Source: Tetradesmus obliquus
Lineage: Eukaryota; Chlorophyta; Chlorophyceae; Sphaeropleales; Scenedesmaceae
Direction: 5' to 3'
DNA: 64,000 bases
Assembly (NCBI GenBank): GCA_030272155.1
Contig: CP126192.1
Location: 3,196,501-3,260,500 of the forward strand
Made by a program: the position numbers and the translations under genes. The notes beneath the pieces are model-generated. The model was not told the DNA's origin and made no database searches. It saw nothing but the letters and a program-made list of their open reading frames with translations. Positions 1 to 11,705 of the stretch are shown in pieces. Position 1 is the first letter of the stretch; each line of letters opens with the position of its first letter.

Positions 1-1467
1 ATTTGGCGTGCCCTTGTCTGCTGACCAGCATTTCTCGAGTTTCTGGCGCATGACTGGTGTGGCTAGCACCTTGCACCTTGCAAGGAACGGCCCACTCAGA
101 CCGTCCAGGGTCAGGAATTGGCAGTGTGGTAGCATGCAGGCAGAGAAGACAAAGAACACGTCCTGCTGCTTGCACTGAACGACAGTACATGGGGTGCTAT
201 TGTTGGACAAGAGCAAGCATTGAGTGCCATGCTGGGTGGTGCACAACACCCAGGGAATTTCAGTGGTGTACTCACTGCAATGGCCTTCCCTGCAGGTGTG
301 CTTGCCGATAGCCTGCTTTGATCGCAGCTGCTCTTTGATGTGATGTTTGGCAGACTTCCCAACTGAATGGGATGAAGGTGTTGCTGCCTGCGGATGCCAA
401 GAACAGCTGAGTGCAGTTCAGTCCTGGGTTTGGAAGCTTGCTAGTGGGCAGCAGTTTCATGGTGTTGGGGTTTTTAGACTGTGCTTATGGCACAGACGGT
501 TGTGTGTTTGTGACTGGACTGCCGTGATACTGCTGCCTATTGACAGCTTCCCGGTGATGTGCTGGGGCGATGCCTGCATCGGCTTGGCGAACTGACTGTG
601 TCACATCTGTAAGCCCTAGTTATCAAGAGCAATGCCGAGGCTTGCTTGATTCTGGCAGCAGAACAACGAAAGCTGAAAATCAAGCATATTACGCGGGCAT
701 CATCACGTGATCCTGCCCGCTTGTGGATTGTTGGCCGGAATGTGGATTCAGATGGCCGGCCGGCAGCGGATTGCTGACAATTTCGCTGTTCGGACTGATG
801 AAAGGTTTGAGATCATGTCGGTTGCTCTATTGAAGCTGAGCACCTCGACATGGAGCTGGACAAGGACACCTTCTGCCAACCAGCAGCTGTTGCAGCATCC
901 ATAGAAAGAGATGCAGCACCAACACTATGGCACGCCTTCAGGTGTGTTACACTGCTCTGGTATATTTAAGGTGTCTTCTTTCAACAACGGCCCTGCTTTG
1001 GGTGGCCAGCTGGCAGCAGTGCATAGATGGCGGCAAGGAGAGATCATCACTCGAAGCTGCCCTCGTGCTTGCATCTGCTGCGTCCAATGGCTATCAGACC
1101 CTACGCCACTCTCAGCTGTCGTGAAAATTGGCTGGGTGTAAGTGATACAGATGCAACCGCTGGCATCTGCAGCTGGCTTCACAGCCTACATATTGCAGAG
1201 CTCTTTCATTCACCAGGTGATGTACCAATGTCAGTGGTAACATTGGCCATCACCTTGGATTCGCACCACATCCCAACGGTAGACTGCTATCACTCACAAT
1301 GCATGTGGTGCCTGATATCAACAACCAGCCACACGGTGTGCGATCCTGCTAACATATTGCCGCAGGTGGATGTCGTGACAAGACGTGACAGATTGGCTTA
1401 CAGACTGATAGCTGCATGCATGCCTGTATTGAAGACAGGCTCAACTCTATGTGCCGCTTCAACGCAG
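1..1467. other. no clear gene; may hold the 5' exon(s) of the BASS4-like gene
   Basis: No stretch here gives a recognisable protein. An ATG at 1027 opens 37 codons rich in Arg, Ser and hydrophobic residues, rather like an organelle transit peptide, and runs into a good donor (GTAAGT at 1138). However, its phase does not join the next confident exon at 1468, which needs two carried bases, so I did not add it to the model. A start codon for the downstream carrier gene must lie in this stretch or outside the window. Confidence 0.5.
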
Positions 1468-3874
1468 GGCATTCTACCTGCGCAACCACCTGCTGGTGGG
1501 GTTCTGCGCCTCGTCAGTGGTGGCGCTGGCCTGGCCGCTGCCAGGCCGCGTGCTGTATGCGCCCGCAGTGGCAGGCGTGCATGTGCTGCCGTTCGTGGCT
1601 GTTGCGCTGGTCTTCTTCATCTCAGGGCTGACACTCAAGACAGACGAGCTCAGGACAGCGTTCACTCGTCGAGCCGCTGCGGGTGAGTGGCAGCAGCACT
1701 GTGACTGACAGTGGCAGCAGCAGCACCAGCACAGCAGCAGCAGCAGCAGCAGCAGCCGTGTTTGGGCTGACGGGTGCAGCACTGTGTTTGGGCTGGGGAC
1801 CGTCCTGGGCGTCACGCGTCTAAGATATTCCGTGTATGCACGCTGACCTGCCTGCTGGTCCAGGCACGCTGTTTGGGCTGGTGTCCATCCTGGGCATCAC
1901 GCCGCTGCTGGGCTTTGGCCTGCGGCTGCTGCCGCTGCAGCCCGTGGAGCTGGTGGTGGGGCTGGTGGTGGTGGCGGTGATGCCCACCTCGCTGGGGGTG
2001 GGCATCGCGCTGGCAGCCATGGGCAAGGTGGGGCGCATTGAGGGGCGGCTGGATGGGTGGTGGCTGAGCGGGCAAGTGCGTGCACTTGGCTGGGCAAGAA
2101 GGGAAGCACCTAACTGTATGCTCAGGCCAGCAGGGAGGCTCATTCTGCGTCAGCCTAGCACGTGAGCGCTTGACTTACTGCGGGCATTGACGTTTGCGGC
2201 ACTGCTGTTGCGAAGAACCCTCGTGTTGCTCTGTGCTGCTGCCTGCGTTGCTGCCGCTGCAGGGCAATGTGGGCCTGGCCATCTTCCTCACAGTGGCCAG
2301 CAACATCCTGGGCATTGCCCTCGTGCCACTGTGGCTCAGCGGCATGCTCAACACGCCCGGCAGCCCCATACACAGCAGCAGCAGCAGCAGCAGCACTAAT
2401 GGCAGTGCAGCCGCAGGGCAGCTGCAGAGCTCCATCCATATCAACTTGGCAGACATGTTTGTCAAGCTGCTGTTGTCGAATCTGGCGCCGACATTGCTGG
2501 GCAAACTGCTGCGAGAGCGCAGCGCTGCGGTGCGCAGCTGGGTGGGGCGCAGTGGCACGCTGCTGGCTGTGCTCGGCAGCAGCTGCCTGTCGCTGATCTC
2601 GTGGCTGTCGCTGAGCAGCGCGCGTGACCCCGTTGTGCGCACAGAGTTCGGGGCGATGCTGCTTGTGCTGGTGGGTGGCTGGGTTGGCTGGACACATGCA
2701 TGGGGTTTGCGTGATAGCGGCAGGCCTCTGCGGCTTGTGTCCGCCTCGCCCACTTTAGCAATTGTCACTTGGCGGCTAGCAACCCACATGTGAGCCCTCA
2801 CATAGCCCTGCCATGCCACGATCAAGTGTGCATTTACTTCTGGCTGCAAAGGTCTCACTGCCCACCAGGCTGCATAATGATGTGGCGCCCTGCTACCTGC
2901 TGCTGGCACCGTGCAGGCCATCTCCGGGCTGCAGCACGCCGCCTACCTGGCCTTCAATGCAGGCTGTGTGTGGCTGCTGCGCCTGCAGCCGCCGGAGGCA
3001 GTCAGCACGGTGCTGCTGGCCAGCATGAAGGCACCACCCGTGGCCTTCACAGGTGAGGATGCCACACCGCAACGATCGCCTGCGGCAGCGGAGCCACATG
3101 TGGTTGCATTACCAGGCTATGACGGTGGTAATGCTCGCACATGCACAGGCATGCGTGTTTAGTGCACTAACACTAACCACTGTATGTTGTCCGCGTGCTA
3201 CGCAGTGATCACGTACATGACGCCTGACCCAGTGCTGCAGGGCCTGCTGGCAGTGCCATCCATTGCTGGCGGGCTGCTGTCAGTGTGAGTGGCAGGGCAG
3301 CGTGGTTAGCGCTGGACACAACCTGGCAGCAGCAGCAGCAGCTACCAACCAGTGCTGTTTCTGTGTGACCAAAGTGGTGGAAGTGTGATGTCTCTGGTTG
3401 CAGCACATCGGCTGCAGCACAGGGAGCCTTGGCATCACCCACCTGACCAAGAAGGGCAGCTTAGCACGTCTTTGGTAAAGACAGCACTGCAGCCCTGTGA
3501 GTACAGGTGGCGTCGCTGCGCCCTCAGTACCCGCTGCTGCACACAGTATATGAGCTGCTGGCTGCCAGTAGGCTATGCATGAGCTTCCACAAAATTGCTT
3601 GTTGCTGCCCCAACAAGTGTTGTTCGACTCCATTGTTTCACTCTTTAGTGCACCTCATCATGCTGACACTGCAATGCCTGACACTGAGCTTCTGTTGAAA
3701 ACAAACCGTGTGTGCTGTTGCTTTGGCAGGTTCATTGATCAGCCTTTGGCCAACTACTATGCAGCCCAAGTAACCCAATGGCAGCAGGACCACCTGCCGC
3801 GTGCGGACATGACAGCAGAGGTGTCAAGCAGCAGTGACGCTGACAGCAAATCAGGCAGAGGGACAAACGTCTAA
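1468..3874 (+). CDS. BASS4/SLC10A7-like bile acid:sodium symporter family protein (5' end missing)
   Basis: Probable multi-pass carrier of the bile acid:sodium symporter (SBF) family. In plants the BASS4 branch is predicted to be in the plastid envelope; its substrate is not established. Exons that keep frame: 1468-1682, 1864-2027, 2263-2670, 2917-3052, 3206-3284 and 3730-3874 (382 residues from 1468, stop TAA 3872). The first exon carries VFFISGLTLKTDELRTAF, close to the FxSGLxLKTEEL signature of the SLC10A7/BASS4 branch. The second holds VVAVMPTSLGVGIALA and the third starts GNVGLAIFLTVASNILGI, the family's crossover region and following helix. The end has ITYMTPDPVLQGLLAVPSI and FIDQPLANYY. 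A Ser run (2372-2395) sits in a loop. Acceptor AG at 1466-1467 needs two bases from an unseen upstream exon, so the transit peptide and first helices are not resolved. Family assignment is firm; naming the BASS4 orthologue is likely. Confidence 0.8.
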
Positions 3875-5199
3875 TGGCGTGATTTACGCAGCTGCGGGGA
3901 GAGGTGTAGAGGATTGGTCTTTGCGGCTGTCAAGTCGATTGACTTGCAAGCCGGCGCTGCGTGTTCAGCATTTGGTTACTGTTTTGATCCATGTGTTTGC
4001 CGGCATCGATATCTCACACAGATGTATGCAGGACAGCTAAAGGGTACATTCATGAGCCAGTGCTGCAGGCGCCCTTCTTCTTTGCCTTGTATCACGCAGT
4101 TTTGCAACCATCTGGATTGATTACCATGTAGCTCGTACTGCTGTCTGCTTGCACTTGCTTCATGCAGTTCTCACTGGCCTGGCATGCTTCTCTGAGCAGT
4201 GCCTAGGCCTCATCAGGCTCAAGCAACTTCTGCATCCATTGGCGAGCTGATGTCGATTGCTTTGCTGGTTGCCGCCCAGGCCCTGTTATGCATCCAAATC
4301 TAGAGCACACAGATCTGTGTGCTTTCGCATGATGTTCACATGAAATAAAAGCCATCTGCCTCAGGCTGTCTTGGCGTGCCGCACTTGTGGCACTTGTGGT
4401 GCTTTCACGTGACATGTGCAGATTTTGTATGACGTGGACATGAAGTGTTCATGCATGACTCAAAAGTGGCGGCCACATCGGACGTGGCCGCCACTGTTGA
4501 GTCATATGGTGTGACGTCACAACGTCGCCATGTGGACAATGTAGCGTACATGCAATGGCATTGCCGCATCATGGATGTGACATCCGCAACTTGCTATAGC
4601 GTCATCCGCAACTGAGTTGTGCAGCCAGTGTACAGCAGGGCAATGGCATGACGCTGCAGCAATGGTGCTTACCCTCCACTTGCAGCGTGCATCACAGTCT
4701 GCGGCAAGTAAGGGTTTGTTGGGGTGTCACCTACGTATACGTAGAATACCGGTATACCCAAGGTGCAGCCTGCCTTCCAGGCTGCCTGCCTTGTCACCCA
4801 GTGAGGCACCAGGCCAAAGTGCTTACAGGGCCGCGTACCAGAGATCATTTGCTGATGCAAACTTGGCACAGCACAGACGCATCTGCTGCCCGCACTTGTT
4901 CAGGAGCATCCAAGCGTCAACGTTGACCCTCGACGCTGTTCTCAGCGCCTTTTGACAAGCCCACGGAGCAGGTGCATCTGCAATAAGCACTGGAGCCAAT
5001 GTCTCGATCCTGCATCGCCAAGCACATTGCGTGTTGATCACAGGCTTTGAAGCCGAGCGGCAAGCGGGTTACTCGTTCCTTCAAAGACCCCCAAAACCTC
5101 CCTCGAGCTCTGCTTGCCAACAGCCACCTTCAGCACACTCTGCTTTTCATATCAGTCGCGGATGTTCAATAGCATAGTAAAGTACGCCCCGTGAGGCCC
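3875..5199. other. intergenic; contains a strong hairpin and two adjacent palindromes
   Basis: No protein-like ORF. It holds the 51-bp inverted repeat at 4455-4505 (separate entry) and two perfect palindromes almost touching each other: CTACGTATACGTAG at 4731-4744 and ATACCGGTAT at 4746-4755. The stretch separates two genes on the same strand, so it should carry the 3' end of the carrier gene and the promoter of the kinase gene. I could not point to a specific TATA box. Confidence 0.6.
4455..4505. repeat. 51-bp near-perfect inverted repeat (hairpin)
   Basis: The left arm at 4455-4476 pairs with the right arm at 4484-4505 over 22 positions with one mismatch (A4464 against G4496). The core 12 bp AGTGGCGGCCAC and its exact complement flank a 7-base loop, ATCGGAC. 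The stem is GC-rich and would be very stable as RNA or as a cruciform. A perfect GTGACGTCAC palindrome follows at about 4511-4520. It is too short for a recognised transposon; a MITE remnant, a small-RNA precursor or a terminator-like structure are all possible. Confidence 0.85.
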
Positions 5200-8100
5200 A
5201 TGTGCCCCACTACAGCACCGGCATGTGGGCCCTGTGACCACAGTACTAGCATGGAGCCAGCCGCAAACACAGACAAGCACCGGCTTAAAGTGACTAGGAG
5301 GATAGGGAAAGGAGCATACGGGGAGGTTTTCAAGGTACTGGTTGAGCAAGCTGCACATATTCACTCAGAGCTGGCGCAGACATTCATTGCCGTCAAGGCA
5401 GGTGTTGTTCTGAACTACAGACGCTCAACCAACGTTTGGCGTGCTGCAGGGCACGTTTGATGGACAGAGCGTGGCGATCAAGGTGCCTGATGCGGGCACA
5501 CTAGAGGAGGCCACCAACGTCGAAATGATGCGCAAAGAAGCAGCTATACTGGCCAAATGTCACCACAAGTGAGCTGTGTAACAATTTGGCTTCAGTAGTA
5601 GGGAAGCAGCTATACTGGCTCCTATAGCGAGGGTCGCACGGCGTTGCCTTGCTGGCAAGTACTCTCCAGCCGAGGCTCTCCAGCTTTTTTGTCCGTCCCA
5701 AAAGCTCAGGCAGGCGTCAAATGTAACATATAATGTACTTTTGCGCAGCGCTTGACTTTCGTGTGTGCAACAAGGCGTCTGCTTTGCAGCAACAACTGCC
5801 AACTCAGCACAGTGTTCAGGCTGACCCGGCAGCATGCTGCAACTTGGCCACAGCCTGCCTTACATTATGCATGCAGCACAGCTGTCTTGCTTACTATGTC
5901 CCTATGCATTGACCCTCAAAATCAACTTGCAGGCGCATCATTGGCTACAAGGCGCTGTGCACGCTCACACCCCACAAGCGTGCAGCGTGTGGGCGCTGGG
6001 CGCTGGTGCTGGAGTATGCCAACGTAAGGCGGCACCACACCCTGCTGCGCAGCAGCTGGCACTTTACAGCAGTGCAGCAGAGCCAGCTGCACAGCCTGCA
6101 CAAGATGCAGGCCAGCACGTGTCTGCTCGGCAGCTGAGCCCAGAACGCATCTGCACTGCTCGACCCACAGCAGCTCAGCTCCGCCCACACCACCCTGCAC
6201 CACTGCGCTCACTTGGATTGACTAGGCCTGCCTTGTTATTCATGTCCTGCAGGGCGGCACCCTGAGTGACAAGGTGTCCACGCAGATGATCTCCCCGGTG
6301 CGCACCGTGTACAGCAGCGTGCAGGCGCTGGGCTGGGCGCTGGACCTTGCCACTGCGCTGGAGTACCTGCACGCGCGCAGCCCCATGGTGCTGCACAGGG
6401 ACGTGAAGCTGAGCAACGTGGTGCTGGTGGAGGAGGGCGGCAAGCTGGTTGCCAAGCTGGCTGACATGGGGCTGCACATGGTGAGCCTGCAACCCGCTGG
6501 CTGTAACCTGCATGCATGCACAGCCAGTGCCAGCTGTGACATTCACAAGTTGTATGTCAATGATTGCGTTTTGAGTGCTGGCTGGCTGGCTGGCAGGCAT
6601 GTGAAACTGCAAGATGAAGCTGACATGGCCGCTGCTGGCAGAATGTTGCTGGTTGAGCATGGTTCATCAATGCGAGGTCTTGTGCTGGCGCTGCTACCAG
6701 GATAGCACGAAGCACGTGCTGGACTCAACTGCTGCGGCCCGTTGCTGTTTCCTCTACACTTCCCTCGGCAGGTGCGTAATGGATAAACACCAGGGGCAAG
6801 GCATGTCGCGCCTCACCTTCTCCGACGCCACCAGTGAAAACAAGCGGCTGCTGCACTCACTATACGCTGCACTTGCTGTTGCCCGGTGGGTGCGCTGCTT
6901 GGCAGGTGGTTGATGACAGCAAGGAGCGCGTGCAGCGCGCAAGCAGCATTTGCAACGGAGACGGCATCGCGCTGGCAGCAGCAGCAGCCGGCAGCGTGGC
7001 TCTGGCTGCTGCTAGGGCAGGCTCAGAGCGCAGAGTTGGCTTCTACGACGCGCCACCTGCAGGCAGGGCGGCATCAACGGGCAGTGCCCCGCAGAACGGC
7101 AAAGTAAACAGCAAAGCCAGCCCCCTGGCACAGCTGTGCGAAAGGAATGCCACAGCCTCCATCCTGTACCCCGATGTTGCGGCATTTGCAGCCGCCGGCA
7201 TCACCAGCGGCGCAGACTGCTACGCAAAGCGCCCCGGAGATCAGCAGCAGGCGCTGAGCAGGGCCCGCAGCGAGTTTGGTGAGAGCATGATGACTGACGC
7301 AACCTGGCTCACGGAGGTGGGCCAGAGCGCTGCTGCCAGCACCGCCACTGCCACGCTCACAGGCATCAGCAGCAGGGGCGGCTGGGACAGCAGCATGGAG
7401 AGCTGCGCCTGGGGCCCTGAGGGCTTCGAGACAGTCTTCCACATGACGGGTGAGGCCATGGCTGCAGCAGCGGCAGCACCAGCTCCATTGGTGTCGCATT
7501 GCAAAAGCACAAAGCAGCAGGGGAGCTGCTTGTGGTGACGCTACAGTCGTGCTGCTCTCCTTTCATACACCTGGCCCTTGCACTCATGCCTTGTGGCTGC
7601 GGCAATCCCAATAACGTCAACTGCTGCTGCTGCTGCTGCTGTTGTCTGCGCAGGCCAGACAGGCTCCTGCATGACAATGGCACCAGGTGGGGAGCAAGAA
7701 CAGCGGGTGCTGCTGCAGCCCTTGCCACGCAGCTTCACTCTGCCACATGCAGCCGCCCAGAATCAACACGGACGGCGCATCTGGCTGTGCAGCAGCTGCA
7801 CGTTTAGTGAAGCTAGGCAGCTGGATGCATCTGCATCTTACCCTGTGCTGGTTAGCAGAGACAATGCACAGCGGAATCATCCACGGCGGCACCAAAGCAC
7901 GGGCATACCTGCCTGCACATGCAGGCATGCCTTCACGGGAAGTTGTTGGCAGTCTCACCACACCTGACAGCGCTGGCCTGTGCTGCCTGCTGTGTTGCTG
8001 GTTTTCCCGTGCTGCAGAGGTGTTCCTGGGCCAGCCTTACAATGAGAAGGCAGACGTGTTCAGCTTTGGCGTGGTGCTGTACGGTGAGTGAGCACAGCAA

Positions 8101-9297
8101 CTAGCTGCCAGCAGCGCCTGCTGTCTGCTGCAGCATTGCTGGCGGCGACAGCATCAGCGCGTGTTTGCAAATGCAGCGCACAGGCCTCACACAGCATGCA
8201 GTACGTGTGCATGATTTACTGCACATCACGTATGACATTGACAGACAACTTTCACGACATGGCACGAACTATCATCTATGCTGTAGGAGGTGGTGGTCCT
8301 CAATGTGATCTGTCAACCGCTGCCCAGTGCAATGTTGTTGCTCCACCCTACACGTGATGCCGATCTGCTGCTGAACTGCTCTTGATGGCTGCTGCCGTGC
8401 TGCTGCCGCGTGCTGCCGTCAGAGCTGGCTGCGCGCTGCCTGCTCATCTTCACAGAGCTGCCGCCCAGCACCACAGACCCGGCCATCACAGAGTGGTGAG
8501 TGCCGCTGCTGCCCTGCTGCCACACAAGCAGCACTTCGATGCAATGTCACAGCACCCTCATACCAGGCTACCAATGTCTTCAGTAGCTAGTGATCCCACC
8601 ATAGCCTTCAGCGCCTTGATGGTCTCTGCGCCACACGCCTACGCTCTGGCGCAACATCTGACCGCTGCCTGCGCCTGTGCGGCCACGCAGGTATGCGGCC
8701 AAGGTGGCCAAGGGCTACCGCCCCGCCCGCCCCAAGCACTTCAACGCAGAGCTGTGGCAGTTGGTGGAGGCCTGCTGGCAGCAGGAGCCCTGCGCACGGC
8801 CCAGCATGACCAGGGTAGGCGGGGCGGGACGTGCATCCAACACAGGGCCTGCTGAACAGCTCCCCCATTAGTGCCGCAGCGCCACGTCGGCAGCAGCGCC
8901 AGTCTTGCTGGTGGGAGGGAGACGCAGCATATGGCTGATACTGTTCTACGGAGTTGTCTGCAGGGCTGCTCAGGGTATGACCTTACATCAGCGACAGGCA
9001 GCGTAATGCCTGCATAGCTAAGCTTTGTGTTTACTGGCAGCCCTTGTGACCATATGCATGTGCTGCTGGCTGCTGCTGCAGGTGGTGCAGGTGCTGCAGG
9101 GCCTGCTGGCTGATGAGCTGGCAGCCAAGGCAGCAGGCAGGCACGGGAGGGCAGGAGCTGCTGCAAAGGCGGCTGCTGCTGCTGCTACCGCCAATGTCGA
9201 CAGCGGCACAGAAAATGCAGCAGGTGCTGCGCTGGCTGCTGGCACCAGCGCTGCTCCAGCCGCAGTGCCCAAGGCTGGCTGCTGTGTCATCACTTGA
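5200..9297 (+). CDS. TKL-like protein kinase with DMG motif, long activation segment and CaaX box
   Basis: Serine/threonine kinase of the algal TKL/MAPKKK-like type (inference from motifs). Ten exons keep frame to the stop (542 residues): 5200-5334, 5450-5568, 5933-6023, 6253-6480, 6906-7449, 7654-7686, 8018-8083, 8423-8495, 8691-8814, 9082-9297. Seen in order: glycine loop IGKGAYGEVF (about 33-42), VAIK with Lys about 56, helix-C Glu in MRKEAAIL, catalytic HRDVKLSN (about 163-170), then ADMGL where most kinases have DFG (about 186-188). A Ser/Ala-rich stretch of about 180 residues follows before TGSCMTMAPE (ends about 384). DVFSFGVVLYE and the late motif ARPSMTR complete the fold. The tail is Ala-rich and ends CCVIT, a CaaX pattern for prenylation with an extra Cys. 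ATG 5200 is used; ATG 5251 is an in-frame alternative. The MAPE codon E, the LYE codon E and a Trp are all split across introns and restored exactly, which supports the model. Confidence 0.85.
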
Positions 9298-11615
9298 GCG
9301 TTTGACAGACAAGGATGGGCGCTTGCTTACCATGATTTTGCTCAAGCAACAAAAGCAAGTGGAGACAGATTGTGTGTAGCTTGCAGCAACAACTGCCACA
9401 GCTGCGCATGCCGCACAAGCTCGACGGTACCGGCTTGACACTTGCTGATGCATGGATTGTTGTTGCTTTCTGGTGTTCGTTTGTTAGCTGCTGCTGCTCC
9501 ACTATAGGGTGATCGGGGGGAGGTGGGGTGTTTGCAGTGGCGCAATGGGGGAGGCTATACGCTATGACTGAACAGCGACAGGCGAGGAGTGATTACATCC
9601 CTTTGTGTGTCCTTCCAGAAAGTGCTGTTGTGGGGCTTGTGTGTGAGGGTGCTGTTCTGTCGCCATCAGGCTAGGTGGGCATGAACACGTCTGCGCAGCA
9701 AGCACATAGCTTCCAGGCGTGGTTGTGTCGACTGCTCTGTAGACCATATTCCAACTTGCTCGACCTTTCAGCTTCAAAGCTTTTCAGGTGCAGACTCAAA
9801 CCTTGAAGAAGATGTTGCATACAATACCTGCAGCAGAAAGCACGCATGTGGCTGTTCATATGCAGAGCACACCCAGCGGCAGTTTGACCCGCCGGTGCTG
9901 GATGAGCACGTGAGAGTGCTTCACCAGACCGGTAGCTGGGTTGTCAGAGTGTATGTAGAGGTGGACATAGACTGTGTGTGTCTCAGCAACAGCCTGCACT
10001 GCAGGTGTGCATGCACTGTGTGCCAGCACTCACTGCCAGCGCTAGCCTGGTTTGAAGCCCACAGCACTGGCAGTTTCGCGGCGGTCAGCTCCTGCTGAGC
10101 CATATACATGCGTAGCTTCATTGTGTTGCTGCTATTGGCAGGCTGCTCGATGGACAGCAGCGTTGCCTGCATATGTAGCTCCTGAGCTGGCGCTGGTGTG
10201 TGCATGTTCATGGTGCAGAACTTAAGGCATGTTCGGCTGCACTTTGTGTTGAGTTTGAGCGCATGTGAGCATCTGAACTTGCACGCATCTGCTGCATCTG
10301 TCAGGCAGCAACACGTCCCAGCCCTTCTGCATCTGATTAGAGTGGATATGCAGCAGCTGCACCAGCAGGGCATTCATCTTGGCAGTCTTGCTGCTGCTCA
10401 TCAACACACTGCCCGAGTGGCATCTTTGTGGTGGTGCCACAGCACCCCGTCTGTGCTGCACAGCAGTTGCAGGAAGGTTTCCTCCAAGCGCGTCTGTAGG
10501 ACATCAGCATGACTCATCAGATCTGTTGCAGGTGGACTGGTGGCGCAATGGCTGCCTGTCTGGCAGCTGGTAGCCCACAGGCATTGCACTCGCTTGCGCT
10601 TGGCATGCTACACTGACAGTGCTGTGCCACGCTTGCGCTGCCACCAACTGGCATGCCGCGCACAACTGGCATCTCATGCGACATGTGGCATGCTGTGACA
10701 ACACGCAAGTTGTCAGGAGCATGGGAGGTTTTACAGTTGATGGTTTTAGCACATGCGTCGACGCCGTCGTGTAACGCTTGCTTACAGCATGCTGCGGCCT
10801 CTTGCCGTGTTGCAGCTGCTCTCTTTTGTCTGCACTGTTTGGTATACTTGTGACTCTGCTGCTGACACGCGCACTCTTCGGCCCAACATAGTGCGAAGCG
10901 TCGTGCTTCCTGCACATATAGCCAAGCCATTTTGCTCACTGCTGCACTGCATGCGTAGTCCCGCGTTAATAACATAAGAGTGCATGGACACATGTATGGC
11001 ACACCACTGGGGGCATGCAACCATATGCTGTGCTGTGCTGAACTGTGTGTGGCTGTGCTGTCACCAGGCTGTTTGGCTGCTGGCTGGTCTGCTGAGATGC
11101 ATCGCGTCAATGCACCATCTGCGTGCTGCATTTCATGCAGCTGCTCAAATGCATTGCCAGGGCTGCGGCCAAGTTTTGTCAAGATTCCTACGGTGTGTGT
11201 GTATGTATTGATCCTCGTGTTGTGTTCAGAAGAGCACAAGGTTTCCTTCCCGGTTAGCCCAGCAGTGTGAGATGCCCTCACACTGCATTTGACTAGCATT
11301 GTGCCTGGGGGCTTGTTTGAACGGTACTTGGTGTGTGGAGAACGCTGCATCAAAACCTATGTACTCTGGCATGAAGTGGGTGGATGATGAACCCCTGCAT
11401 GGCGCTGTTGTTCAGCGGCGGAGGCATCGAGGCTTCATCAGGGAGGGCGCTGCATTTGTGGTGCTGCTCAAATGTGTTGTGGTGGTTCTATGGTGGGATT
11501 AAGAAAGTGGTTCTGCCAAGCTCGTGACCAAAACTTGCAGCTGGCGGCCATGTGTTTGGGACCAGGGGCGTGGGTGGGTGTTGCTGACTGCGGCATGCCG
11601 CGGCTCAGCAGGAGT

Positions 11616-11705
11616 GCAGCCAGAGCCTGGTGCTGCACACAGGCGGTGCAGCCAGGGCCTGGTGCTGCACACAGGCGGTGCAGCCAGGGCCTGGTGCTGC
11701 ATTGG
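11616..11705. repeat. 32-bp minisatellite, about 2.8 copies
   Basis: Copies begin at 11616, 11648 and 11680. The unit reads GCAGCCAGGGCCTGGTGCTG followed by CACACAGGCGGT; copy 1 has one change (AGAGCC for AGGGCC) and copy 3 is cut short at CTGGTGCTGC. The 32-bp period is not a multiple of three, so it is unlikely to be coding. Confidence 0.9.

Noticed and set aside
6614..6905. Extra kinase exon GQGMSRLTFSDATSENK between DMG and the insert
   Set aside because: An acceptor at 6793 would keep frame, but the stretch runs into the next intron without a good donor, and joining 6480 directly to 6906 gives the expected DMGLH-M-VVDDSKERV sequence.
10530..10580. tRNA-like start GTGGCGCAATGG
   Set aside because: The following sequence does not form the anticodon and T arms.
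10517..11353. 278-codon minus-strand ORF
   Set aside because: Long, but Cys/His/Gln-rich with no domain-like block and no splice partner; likely chance in a GC-rich genome.
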